From assembly GCA_036898135.1 (NCBI GenBank), contig CM072512.1, positions 5,248,446-5,312,445 of the forward strand: a stretch of 64,000 bases of DNA. The letters are read 5' to 3'. This DNA comes from Oncomelania hupensis (Eukaryota > Mollusca > Gastropoda > Littorinimorpha > Pomatiopsidae). Within the stretch, counting starts at the first letter, position 1. Each line of letters begins with the position of its first letter. This document shows, in pieces, positions 11,850 through 23,100 of this stretch. The notes beneath the pieces were generated by a model that saw only the letters and a program-made list of their open reading frames with translations, made no database searches and was not told the origin of the DNA. Both the position numbers and the translations under genes were made by a program.

Positions 11850-11909
11850 CTTGTTCTTTCGCTTACGCTCTCGAAGAGTAAATCCTGCTGAGTAGGACCT
11901 GGGCCTGGT
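11850..11909 (-). CDS. SORBS: Candidate SORBS-like exon 14 (60 nt, basic)
   Basis: A pyrimidine-containing acceptor (AACTCACTCAG) opens a 20-codon frame with RPRSYSAGFTLRERKRKNK and a donor AAG|GTATAT. It is phase 0 on both sides, so it joins the exon at 20030-20150 in frame. The basic RKRK cluster could be a nuclear-localisation or spliced insert. A stronger-looking donor (GAGC|GTAAGC) inside it would end the exon at 11867 in phase 1. No SH3 sequence is encoded, so the assignment rests on splice signals and phase only. Confidence 0.35.
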
Positions 11910-12117
11910 CTGAGTGAGTTACATAAAAACAATCATGCTGTCATTCCATACAATGCTGGTTCTTCACACTAATAATTATTCAATGCATGCCAACAATCAA
12001 ATTATCCATTCTTAAGTTAGCAATCTCGCTATAAATTATTTAAAAACAAAACCAAAACACAAAACATGATGCTATCCGCTACTTTCAACAATCGTGCAAA
12101 CATGGTCTTAACATTCC

Positions 12118-12120
<3 letters not shown>

Positions 12121-12181
<61 letters not shown>
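12121..12181. repeat. (TC)n microsatellite
   Basis: Pure TC dinucleotide run of about 60 bp. Confidence 0.97.
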
Positions 12182-12184
<3 letters not shown>

Positions 12185-12369
12185 GACTATTACTACATTC
12201 AAAATGCATTATCAACATCAGCAATAACACACATAATAAAACACTAAAAATGATCCAATAAACAAAGTAAATTATTTAAAACAGAGCAAAGAAGAAATGG
12301 ATAGAAGATCGATGCCACGAAATAGAGAACAGTCTGAACAAGAACAACAGCAAGAAGGCCCATCAGACT

Positions 12370-12508
12370 ATGAACGAACGAACGAAAAACGATGCTTAAC
12401 GTCCTATTGCATGAGCGTTAAGGACAATAAAATTGGGCTAAAAAGCCCTCATCATATATATTTACCAGACCATTTGGTCTGGCTCTGATTTAACATCCCT
12501 GTTAGTGA
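12370..12508. mobile_element. About 140-bp insertion inside LINE copy 1
   Basis: Aligning copy 1 with copy 2 (31985 onward) shows extra sequence between CAGACTA and GCGGCTGACAAG. The insert starts with (GAAC)n and contains the perfect hairpin CCAGACCATTTGGTCTGG. No coding capacity. It is probably a truncated retroelement end with a GAAC tail. Confidence 0.65.
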
Positions 12509-12699
12509 TGAGCGGCTGACAAGTGTTAAACAGCTCAACGTCTCCACGATCTAAAGCAAGTCTGGCAAATGCCTTAAAGAAGAACAAAAAGTGTTGGATA
12601 GATGGACAGAGTACTGCTCTGACCTTTACAACCACACACCAAACGGAGACCCATCACTTCTAAGCATCCCAGAACAAAGAAGAAGCCTCCCAATTCTCT

Positions 12700-12772
12700 G
12701 AGAACATTACATTACATTACATTACATGGTTATAGCTTTAGGTCTAGCGGACTCTTCCGAGCCAAATCAGGA
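12700..12772. mobile_element. 73-bp insertion of the GGTCCAGCGGACTC repeat in LINE copy 1
   Basis: Copy 2 lacks this segment. It starts with (CATTA)n and continues TTTAGGTCTAGCGGACTCTT and GAGCCAAATCAGGACCGG, the terminal part of the 590-bp repeat family. GAGAA occurs on both sides and may be a short target duplication. Confidence 0.8.
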
Positions 12773-13772
12773 CCGGAGAAGAAGTTGAGGCAGCAGTGCA
12801 ATCGCTGAAGAAGGGGACGTCAGCGGGCGTGGACAATATACCCGCAGAATTGCTTCCAGCAGGAGAAGAAGCGATGATTTTCGCCCTCACCATTATCTGT
12901 AACAAGGGCCCAGTCGCTTGTCATCACTCTTCACTAAAAGGGTAACCTTCGGAATCGTTAAAATTACCGCACCATCAGCCTCATCTCCATCCCCACAAGG
13001 TCCTCCTAAAAATAATACTCAACAGGTTGAAACCCCAAGCTGAACAAATCATAGCTGAAGAACACGCAGAATTCAGGTCTGGGCGAAGTACCACTGAACA
13101 GATTTTCAACCTCAGAATAATCTGCGAGAAATTCATACAGCGCCAACATTATCTATATCATCTGTTTGTAGACTTCAAGAAAGCATTTGACCGAATCGGA
13201 CATGCAGCTCTGTGGGCAACCATGAGAGTGTACACCATCAACCCTACCATTATTGAAGTAATCAAAAGCCTGTATAACAAGGCTACCAGTGCAGTCATCC
13301 ACAACAGCGCCATCGGGAACTGGTTCAGAACAATAATCGGCGTGCGTCAAGTATGCCTACCCTCTCCAACACTCTTCAATATATTCCTAGAGCGCTTCAT
13401 GTCAGATGCCCTTGCAGATCACGAAGGGACAGTCAGAATATGGGGTAGAGCAATCTCCAACCTCCGTTTTGCGGATGACATTGATGGATTGGCTGGAGAG
13501 GAACTAGAACTTGAACAGCTGGTACAGAAGCTTGACACCACCTCCATAGCCTTTGGAATGGAAATAAGTGCAGAGAAGACCAAAATGATGACCAACAAAA
13601 TCAATGACATCAACACGGACATCAAAGTCCAAGACCAATCCCTCAACACATTGCATAGCTTCAAACATTTAGGAGCCTATGCTGATCGAGTTTTTAAGCC
13701 AGGATAACAGAATATGATAACTTTAAAACAAGTAGAAAAATTAAACATCAGAAAACTCTCTAAACCCCAACA

Positions 13773-13859
13773 CGGAATGAAACTGAATCAATAGGAAATA
13801 AAGGAATGAAACTGAATCACTAGGCAAACAAGGAATGAAACTGAATCACTAGGAAATTA
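13773..13859. repeat. 29-bp tandem repeat, three copies
   Basis: The phrase GGAATGAAACTGAATCA recurs at 29-bp spacing three times. Confidence 0.9.
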
Positions 13860-15446
13860 ATTCTGTAGCTGAAGCACCATAAGTGTGGAGAGCATTACCT
13901 GACACGAGGGCCATAGTTTTTAATGGAAACTACGGCAACCATGCAATTAGCTCGCCATGTTGTAACGCTGCACGTGCATGCACTTTAGTTGCTGTAGAGA
14001 CTGACTCGAGAGGGCGGCCCAATCAATAGTGCAAGCAAAACAATAGTACATCTGCTGGCTCAGAAATGGCTGTGTTTGAATATTCTGCCCGTGTCATAAT
14101 CCAGTCTGTTTCACAATATAACGGTCACTGAGAATTATGACCAGCCACTCTGTTTTCAGAGACACAGGCTTCTAACAAGTTTCAAGTTGCAAGAAAGACT
14201 TGAAGAATATAATTAACTGGTGGTGACAGTAAATTTAGAATCTGTAGACTGAAATATAAACTCTGCTTTGAAAGACCAACAAGGAAGAAACTGGGCAGGT
14301 CTTTAGAACGTAGAAACGTTCAGCTGACCTGGTTTTGCTAACACTAGTCAATTCTTTCAGAAGACAACAAGGAGAAACCTAACTGTATTATATTTTTCAC
14401 CGGCTGCCCTTGACATCAACATTAACAATCTGATAATGACTATGAATACACAAGCGAAGACTTATAAATTGTTGGTGGAAATTCCCAGCCAATGAACGCA
14501 GAAACTGTCGACAAGTCACAGTAAAGACATGAGATAGATTCAAGAGCTGATCAGTCAACACTTTGTGGACCAATGAACAGCAGATCTGAACAGCCGGTCT
14601 ACCCGGACAGATGATGGACACTTGAAGCACAGCAGACGACAGCCCCATATGAGAGACACAGCACACCTGCGTTACAGCCGCAAGCAACGGGGAAGGGGGT
14701 GGAAAGGGGGAGAGAGAGGGGGGAAGGGGGTGGAAAGGGGGAGAGAGAGGGGGGAGGGGGTGGGAAGAATCGAGGGACCAGGTAGAAATACAATCAACCA
14801 CCCCGATCGATAGTGGCGGTAGCGTCAGGAACTGCAGCACACAGAAGACGGAACAAGACTGGACGGGTAGTGTTTGTTCTCCTTTGTTCTCACAAACAAA
14901 ATTAACCAAAATTGACCAGCTGTTCGCCGCATCTTCCCTCTAAAACAGAGACATTTATACTGCAAATATCCGTAGTGCTGTCTTTAGTGCTAATAAATGT
15001 ACGTCTCCTGCATTTGATAAGAATATAAGAATTTATCTATTCACTCATATATCTGTGTAGGACTTCAATAAAAACACAAATTAATACCATTGTTGAGAGT
15101 GGGTAAAGAAATATAACTCCTATGGGAGCCGAAAGATCTTTTAAAAAAATTCTCGAAACAACTCAAAAATCTCGAAATTAAAAGTATGCATTTAAATTAA
15201 AATAATGCAGTTAAATTACAATTAAAAATTAACCATTATGTTGCAGTTTGACACATTCAAAACAGGTTTTCACGAAACAAGGAAACTGTCAGATATTGTA
15301 TATGTAATTTTAACCACGTGTATATACCAGTATCCACAGTAACGTGGGAGCTACACAGCCAAGGACACACAACACGGGAGCAGAGGTTGGAAGAAAGAGA
15401 TGGTGGTGCCGAAAAAAACTTAATACAGGGACTGGGGGAGTAAAAT
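13860..15446. other. Non-coding stretch with a purine minisatellite
   Basis: At about 14690-14765 a GGAAAGGGGGAGAGAGAGGG-type unit is repeated about twice. The remainder shows no exon, RNA gene or transposon domain. The 170-residue minus-strand ORF at 14397-14909 is Pro/Leu-rich because of the purine tract and has no recognisable domain. Confidence 0.5.
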
Positions 15447-15650
15447 GTTTCAGTGGCTAAGGACACGGCCGGTACTGATGGTTTCAGTGGCTAAGGACAC
15501 AGCGGGTACTGATGGTTTCAGTGGCTAAGGACACGGCCGGTACTGATGGTTTCAGTGGCTAAGGACACGGCCGGTACTGATGGTTTCAGTGGCTAAGGAC
15601 ACGGCCGGTACTGATGGTTTCTGTGGCTAAGGACACGGCCGGTACTGATG
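15447..15650. repeat. 34-bp minisatellite, exactly six units
   Basis: The unit has GTTTCAGTGGCTAAGGACAC and CGGCCGGTACTGATG. Six units fill 204 bp. Unit 2 differs (ACAGCGGG) and unit 6 has CTGTGG. All others are identical in my reading, which suggests recent expansion. Confidence 0.95.
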
Positions 15651-16466
15651 AACAATGATAAAGTGGGGTCAACGCTAACAATGGGGATAACGGAGGGGGT
15701 ATGCTAACTGATGGGGTATCGGAGGGTGGAGACCGGAAGGGTGAAGGTGGGCCAGCCCACCTGGCTGATCAATACAGCTGCCTTGCGTGCTGTGTTGATC
15801 TGCACGTGCCGCCTTTTATTCTATCTGGTACTATCCATTAGGAAGCAGTTTCATGACGGAATAGGAGGCATATAGGCCTCTAAGTTATATAGAGGCAGAC
15901 TAAGAGGTGAAAGTGTCCTATTCCTTTCTTGTTCACGTTTATAAAACTGACCCTTGCTACATTAAGTAAATCGTGTAACGATGCAGCTCCATTTTCTTCT
16001 TTGTTTCTTCTTCTTCGATTTTCTCTCTTTCTTTGTTTCTTATAATAGGGATTAAGTCATTCTTCTCCTTCTTATTCTCAGTGGTATATGCTACCGTTTG
16101 TAACGAAAGCCCCTCTTTGGTCTAACTATACCTATATCTAAGTGAATGGATAAATAAAACAGACGAAAGAATCACTAACTATCTTATCTAGTCTTTCACT
16201 CAGAAACAAGGTATTTGTTTAGTGATGTGAATGTCTATTCTGCATGTGCGCGTTCTCCCGTTCTTTCTTCTAATACAACTAACTCTGACTCCAATTATCT
16301 GTCACACCCTCTTATAATACAAAATACGACAAACACATATATATTATCTTACAAACATTCCAAACCAATATTTCCACGAGTACAACTCGTCTTCAAAAAC
16401 CCACCTCACAAATATTTTCAAATAATCATGTACAGAACAGTAGAAAAACGAATACTCACAGTTTGC

Positions 16467-16632
16467 TTTGTGCCACACAATATTATAAGTCCAAAGGAAT
16501 TGTTCACGATATTATAAGTCCAAAGAGTTATTCACAATAAAGTCCAAAGAATTGTTCACAATATTATAAATCCAAAGAATTGTTCACAATATTATAAGTC
16601 CACAGAATTATTCACAATATTATAACTCCACG
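16467..16632. repeat. 28-bp tandem repeat, about six degenerate units
   Basis: GAATTGTTCACAATATTATA followed by AGTCCAAA recurs about every 28 bp. One unit has lost 4 bp. Confidence 0.9.
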
Positions 16633-16671
16633 ACTCCCACTGTCATAATCTCTCTATCTACATCTATATCA

Positions 16672-17302
16672 TTGACTTTTTCAAGTTCAAGTTCAAGTAC
16701 ACCGTCTTTCCCCCTTCGTCGCTCTTCTTTCATTCTACTCCTCCTCTTCTTCTTCGTCGCACTTCTCTCGTCGTCAGTTCTCCTCTTCGTCAGCTCTTCG
16801 CTCTTCGTCAGCCCTTCTCTCTTCGTCAGCTCTCCTCTTCGTCAGCTCTTCTCTTCGTCAGCTCTTCTCTCTTCGTCGGCCCATCTCTTCGTCACCTCTT
16901 CTCTCTTCGTCGGCTCATCTCTTCGTCAGCTCTCCTCTTCATCAGCTCTTCTCTTCGTCAGCTTTCCTCTTCATCAGCCCTTCTCTTCGTCAGCTTTTCT
17001 CTCTTCGTCAGCTCTTCTCTATCGTCAGCTCTTCCCTTCGTCGCCTCTTCTCTTCGACAGCTTTCTTTTTACGTCAGCTCTTCTCCTTTCGTCAGCTCTC
17101 TCGTCTTCTTCTCGCTTCCTCTTTCTCTTCTTCTTTCCCTTCTTCTTCTTCTTCGTATTCTTCTTCTTCTCTCTTCCTGTTCCCCTTCTCACTTCCTCTT
17201 CTTCTTCACTTCTTCGTCGTATATTTCTTCTCTCTTCTCCTTCTCACTTATTCTTCTCCTATCTTTTTCTCCTCCTTCTCACTTCTTCTTCTTCTTCTCT
17301 GT
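16672..17302 (+). repeat. CT-rich degenerate repeat (TTCGTCAGCTCTTCTC-like) and (TTC)n
   Basis: From 16740 to about 17110 the phrase CTCTTCGTCAGCTCTTCTC recurs with variable length. It then changes to TTC-rich sequence up to 17300. A 210-residue Ser/Leu/Phe ORF spans it only because stop codons are absent from this composition. Confidence 0.85.
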
Positions 17303-20029
17303 AGCCCCGCTACAAGTCTCTCTCTCTACAGGGAAATTATCAGCGAACACTGTCGCTGGAGAGCACACACCCTCTCTCCTCTCAAAACAAACGAAGACTG
17401 CCCAAAATCAAGCTCACGAATTTGCCGCCAACTAAAAATTCGTGACGTCATTGACTAGTAGGCCTATATTACTACAACCGTACTGTCAATGTCTTATACA
17501 CAAATATCGGTCCGTGACACCGTTACTATGCTAATATATTTTCAATTATAAAGCTGCGGCATGTTTCAAAGAGTCCAAGGCGAGCACTACATTTGGTGAG
17601 CGTGTGTGAATATGCGCCTAAGCGTGCTAAACACTACAACTCCATCACCACGCTCAACAAAACTGGATATTAATGGCAAATTCCTGTATGAATTTTCTTG
17701 TTGTGATAATACAGTTTTGTGATTGTCGGCCATGTTGTCCCACTGTTAGGGAACGTAAAGTGAGGGGGCAATGTACTCACACACCTACTACAATGTGTCA
17801 GGCCAATCACGTTTTCACAATATGATTTGTACTTTGAAACAATGTTTGCTCTCTTCACAATATTAATCTGTGGGCTTGTAACTGCTGAAGATGTTCACGA
17901 ATTACAGGTATGGAGAACCTTTTAATCTGTTGGGTTTTATCTCCTATAGCTTTTGGCTCTTTCTCGTCTACTTGTATTCATTGCTAGCATTGCCCACACC
18001 CAGACATGCCTTTATAACATATAGAAGTGCGCTATACAAGATTGGTTTGGAAACGCCAGCTCCAGTGTAGTGTAATTCTCAACACAGAAACGTGAACTAC
18101 ATTCATAATTCTAGAAAGTCCGATTGTCGAGTGCTTGAGCCATGAAGCGGGAGCCTACGATAGTCTGTTGACTAGGACAGGGTGACAGACGGTGTTGCTC
18201 GTGCTAACAATACTAAAAGGCGATCAAGCGTGTGTGTGAGTATGCGCGCGCAGTGCCGTTCTTTGTCCGCTGCCGCCTGTCAGATTCAAAGCCTGCTGCA
18301 CCCCTTTCCTTGTTCAGGCAGTCCAGCCTATCCATTTTCAGGCCTCACAACACGCATCTCCTTATAAAGCCAGCCGAAAGTATTGTACGTCTAAGGCCCC
18401 TAAACGCTCCGTGTCCTGGCACATAAATCTATCCTATTACGTGCAAAATATTGGATCTGAAACTGTCTAAAGAATTACTATTAACTACTCCTGACAATGG
18501 GAGACGGAGCGGTTGAACGCTGAGAGGGTGATATTTTATGGGAATTGTTGAATGTATGCCTGCAAACACTGATATTTAAATCAGGTCAAGTTGTTGTAAA
18601 TTCATCACTAATCCTTTCCTGCGCCATCTCTGGGTGTCAAGGTCGGGTTGGGGGTGTGAGTGCATAGCAAGAATGTCAAAAATGTCTCCTGCAGCGAAGT
18701 CAGTGTGTAAATTGTCGCTATCAATGCAATCCATATGGTACCATGATTTCAAAACACTGTTAAACATGAAGCCCAGTTTCTGACAACCATTATTGTATTC
18801 CGCGGAAAATTCCAGATAACATCTCTCTCACACAAATGATACTGGTCATATTTCTCAAACACGCCTTTCCCATTATGCAATTAGCTTCCTATTTGACAAC
18901 GGAAGCAGGAGATTACCACACTGAGTCAAACGGATGGAAACATTTGAGAAACAATATTTTTAAAAAATATCAATCTCAATATGAGCATCGTCAGAAGATA
19001 AACATCCATGCATAGTCTGAAATACACTTTCTCCACTTTGAATATCATGCATTCTCTCTAAAAGGAAACAACCAAGTTTAAAATAAATTGTAATTTAACA
19101 CCAACAGGTTTTTGTTGAAAATAACTTTTGCATGCATTTTGCTTACAAAGCACTGCCAAAGAAAAAGCTCCACCTGATGGAATTTGCCAAACAATCCTGA
19201 TTACATAATATAAAGCTGTAACATCCATGCATCTGTGTCCAACAGAAAAACACAGTATACAAAACAAGTGAAACCTACAAGAAAGAATCGTGAAGAAAAC
19301 TCCACAGAAACAAGAAAGCTGTGATATCATCAGAATCACAAGAAAGTAATAGTTTCCACATTCAGCATGCCAAGAAGATGAGTGATTTAAACCATTGGAA
19401 GAATATATAATTCCCCCAAATTCTCCACCTCAAATGACATTTCAAAGTTAAAGATTTCAAAGAAAGATACTATGACGCACCTATATAACGACGAGAACCT
19501 GTTTTAACCATATTAAGACAAACTTTCCCAAACAAACAAACTACGAATTTAAAAACAAATAAACAATATTAAAACACAGAAATAAACCTATAACATACAT
19601 GATAAACAATTTCAAGAAGATTGTGGCAGACTTGGAACAGGTTCATGCATATTGACATAACCAACTCAACTCATACAAACAAAGAATTAGTCATTAATAC
19701 GGATAACACACTCGTCATGCTTACATTGTAAACCATACTCCAAACATTTTCATTTCATACAATACAGCTTTCGAACCACGCACCAAGATTCAACCATCCA
19801 CACACGTCAAAAACATTTTTCTACATTCTCCAAAATCATAGAAGAACAAAAAAAAAAAGAACGATTATCCTAGGTGAAAAAAAGAAAAATAAACACGTAA
19901 AACTTCAAAGGAATCACCAATATATTTTAACTCAATGCATGCTAAACTGAGTTAAGAAATCACAGTGACCTTATTATTAAAAGCTTAGCCCAACGTTAAC
20001 TTAACTGTAGAATTATGCTGTAAACTTAC
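17303..20029. other. Non-coding stretch 3' of exon 20030-20150
   Basis: Probably SORBS intron if the candidate exon at 11850 is real. It contains one palindromic TGACGTCA at about 17451 and AT-rich sequence from 18950 on. The 63-residue minus-strand ORF at 18576-18767 was not recognised and has no convincing splice context. Confidence 0.5.
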
Positions 20030-20150
20030 GGTTTTAGCTTCTCTGATGGCGATGGATGAGAAGCCAGGCTCGTAGTCCATGATACTGCGGGGCTGGTTCC
20101 TGTACACCTCAATCTTGGATCGCACACTGGCTGGAGCCCAGACATGGCTG
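20030..20150 (-). CDS. SORBS: SORBS-like exon 13 (121 nt): conserved post-SoHo block
   Basis: Acceptor TTAGTTTCAG and consensus donor ACC|GTAAGT flank 40 codons, phase 2 to phase 0. The frame reads SHVWAPASVRSKIEVYRNQ then PRSIMDYEPGFSSIAIREAK. The RSIxxYEPGxSSI motif is shared with vertebrate SORBS (RSIFEYEPG) and lies between SoHo and the SH3 domains. The acceptor is a CAGCAG tandem site. The use of the second AG would remove one Ser. Confidence 0.88.
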
Positions 20151-23100
20151 CTGAAACTAAAGGAAACAACATAACCATTACTTTATAAAGGTTATCAGCA
20201 AAAAGCAAAAGTTTGTGCAAACATGATGATAGTGATAGCTGAATAAACATTAACATGACTCCACATACATTAACATTTGTTTTGGTAAAGTTGCATTTTG
20301 GTGTGAATACACAGACTCGTATAGCTGCACACATAGGAGCCAAGAATTAATTTGTTTCTGCATAGCAGACATAATTTATTTTTCTTGGTAACGCTTTTTA
20401 ATCGGGAAATTCTGGGCCGTCACCCTGGGAAAGACGTAGTCGCAGCCTGTGGCACGCCCAAGACCAACCTACCTAATATTAGTTGTGTTTTTGAAATTTT
20501 GCTGGGGGAGCAAACCGGAGTACCCGGAGAAAACCCCTGAGACGTTGCCCGAGTTAAAAGTAAATAATATTCGGAGAAACATAACGCCCAGATGCTGGAT
20601 CGATCCCACACCTGTCAGGCGCCATTGGTTTCTGGCCTGTGGACAAGGCAAGTTAGTCCCACCTTAGCCCACTTGGCCACAATGCTCGCTATATCTTGCT
20701 GAAGACGCCAACACTGCATTTGAAGTGGGAATTTAAGAACTCCTTCAATGTAATTGCTATCTAGTGGCATTTTGTGCCAGCATCGCTGAGTGGAATACAA
20801 CTCTGAATCCTTAATGACTAATTACGAATGAATAACAAATAGCAACAAAAATAATTTGTATTAATTAACCCATCAAAACAGGTAACAAACACAATAACAA
20901 CAAGACTATCTATTATACAACACCACGATCAAAGTAAAACACACACACAGACACGCAAACACATGTGCTCACACCTACAATGGTGAAACACATTAACAGG
21001 CAAGACAAGAACGTTGGGCAGCCATCAATGCAATACATAAACAAGCGAATACTACTTAAAAAGCATGAGCTAAATGTTTATCTCTCATAAAATATCCAGG
21101 AAAGAAATTGCTATCCCCAAACTCACTACATTTTATACTGGTTGCAACTTTGTAGAGAACGGGATTTTTCTGGGTTTTTTATTATTCGATTATTGTACGG
21201 TGTTTTTGATTGGCTAGGATTCGGGAGCCAATGATATGAAGGTTTGAATTAATCAAGTTTGAATTAGATGAAAAATTGTTCACTCACTCAAAAATTCTGT
21301 GTAAGGCTGGTGTGCCGTGGAGCAGTATGTGTATGTAGGCCAGAAAATAACAAAAAGTTAAAAGAAGGAAAAAAAGTAAATTGTGGAATAACTAAAAGAT
21401 GAAGAAGGCACTGTGAACGTGTCAAGGTGTACAGGTTCGGTGGAACTTTCTATCTGGAAGTGGAAGTTGTATTTTTGTGCTGTAAAAATTACAGGTATCT
21501 ATAACGTTTTTCATGATTGTGGGATTCTGATAAGTATATTTTGAAATTGCATTTGTTGTATTGGAAGGTGGTGAGCTGTTGTCCACTAGGACGGAATATA
21601 ATTTTTCATTGATGTAATAATATTATTAATTACATGGGGCGATAGTGGTAGAGTAGTAGATAATGAAATATGAATGAAAGGCGTGAGTATGTTTACTTGT
21701 AGTAATTTTCATTCATGGAATGATTATATCTGGATTGTGATCAACATCGTAAAAGGAAGGAAGACACGATCACACAAATGTGTTGAAACTAAAGAAGAAT
21801 AAATTATTTGAGTCAGTGAATTGACAGTTGTATATATATATGTCGTATAGCGGCCTACTGGAGGCTTACTTGGAAGTGAGAGGCTTACTCAGGAGCGGCT
21901 GTGGTTCCGTGCTGTCCAGGTGGGGACAGAGAGAGAGAGAGAGAGATCGGAGGCGAGGGACATCGGAGAGGGTCAGACTTACGCCCTTCGTCGTGACCAA
22001 AGTCTACGTTATCTACTCGGGTGGACTGGAGGTCACGATCGCTCCTCCGCCCGTCGACGCTCATTCGTGCGAATCATCTCTGGCATCTAGTGCCAGCTCG
22101 TGTGGAGACGGCCTGTAAAGGTACTGTGATTGTTTGTGCTTAATGTGGTGGTCAGGACAAGTGATTGCCTGACGGCGTTTATCCAGGCTCGGTCGCTCTA
22201 GTGCGGCATTGTCAAACCATTGTGGGATTGGTGTATAAAGTGAAACGATGTTGAAGTATTTGGTGTGAAAGATTAGAGTGAGAGATTGATAAGGATTATT
22301 GTTGATTATTTATATAAATTTTGAGAACGTGGAACGGATATCTGGTGTTGGTGTTTGTTTGTGTTGAGAAAAGTCCGTACGTTTGTGGGTGTGGTAGTTA
22401 ACAGAGAGAACGTGCACGCACACATAATTCTTTAGGAGTCATATATATATATATATTGCACCTACACTAAATATCCATTCGCTACATGTGGTGACCCTGT
22501 TGTTTCTCTGTGTTAGTATTGTAGTTTAAAGGTTGGTAGTATCTAGGTCAACTCTTTCACATTATTGGGTATAGTTTGATTGTCTCCCTTGTTTGATTGT
22601 AGAAGTGGTTTGTTTGTTGTGATTGTTTGATGTGTGATTATCTATATTAGTGGTTTTTAGACCGTCTCCAGTTTCACGGTAGGGCGCTCCTGTATAGTTT
22701 CAGAGTTGCTCAAGGGCTTAGTATCTTTTTCTACCTGTGGGGTCTATATTCTTTTTCATTGCTCTTTCTGCTGTCTTAGTAGTCATTGTTTACATTGGTT
22801 CTAGTATTTGTGTTCTGTAGGCCTAACTTTGTGTGTGTGTGAATCAGTGAATGAGTTAGTAGTTCCATGTTCTTATTTTATTATAGGTTAGTTACAAAGC
22901 CCCTTAGTGTTAATTTAATTTTGATTTTGTTTTTCTTTTAAATTTATTATTAGAAATTTTGCAATTGATTGTTGAATTTTTCTTTGCTTAGTGTTAATAT
23001 ACTTCTTGATTTGTTCTTTGACTTTGTTATTAGTAACTTTGGAATTATTTGTTGATTTTATTGTTGCTTGGTGTGGGTATAATTTATTATCTGTTTCTTT

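Larger units (their letters stand above)
12300..13700 (+). mobile_element. Endonuclease/RT-type LINE, copy 1 (RTE/Nimb-like, 3'-truncated)
   Basis: The frame at 13027-13707 encodes a reverse transcriptase core. It has GRSTTEQIFNLRIICEK, FVDFKKAFDRIGHAALW, a catalytic RFADDIDG at about 13465-13488, and the downstream AEKTKMMTNK. The upstream part (12300-13020) aligns with copy 2 at 31985-32540 and gives the KKGTSAGVDNIPAELL region. Two foreign insertions split that part. The C-terminal domain and pentamer tail seen in copies 2-4 are missing. The clade was not fixed; gene order and motif wording fit the RTE/Nimb-type elements common in invertebrates. Confidence 0.8.

Noticed and set aside
14397..14909. 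170-residue minus-strand ORF
   Set aside because: Part of it is a purine minisatellite read in reverse. No domain and no splice or promoter context.
16672..17304. 210-residue Ser/Leu/Phe ORF
   Set aside because: It lies in a CT-rich degenerate repeat and has no domain or start context; the first codon is TTG.
18576..18767. 63-residue minus-strand ORF as an SH3 or other SORBS exon
   Set aside because: No SH3 motif and no matching acceptor or phase.
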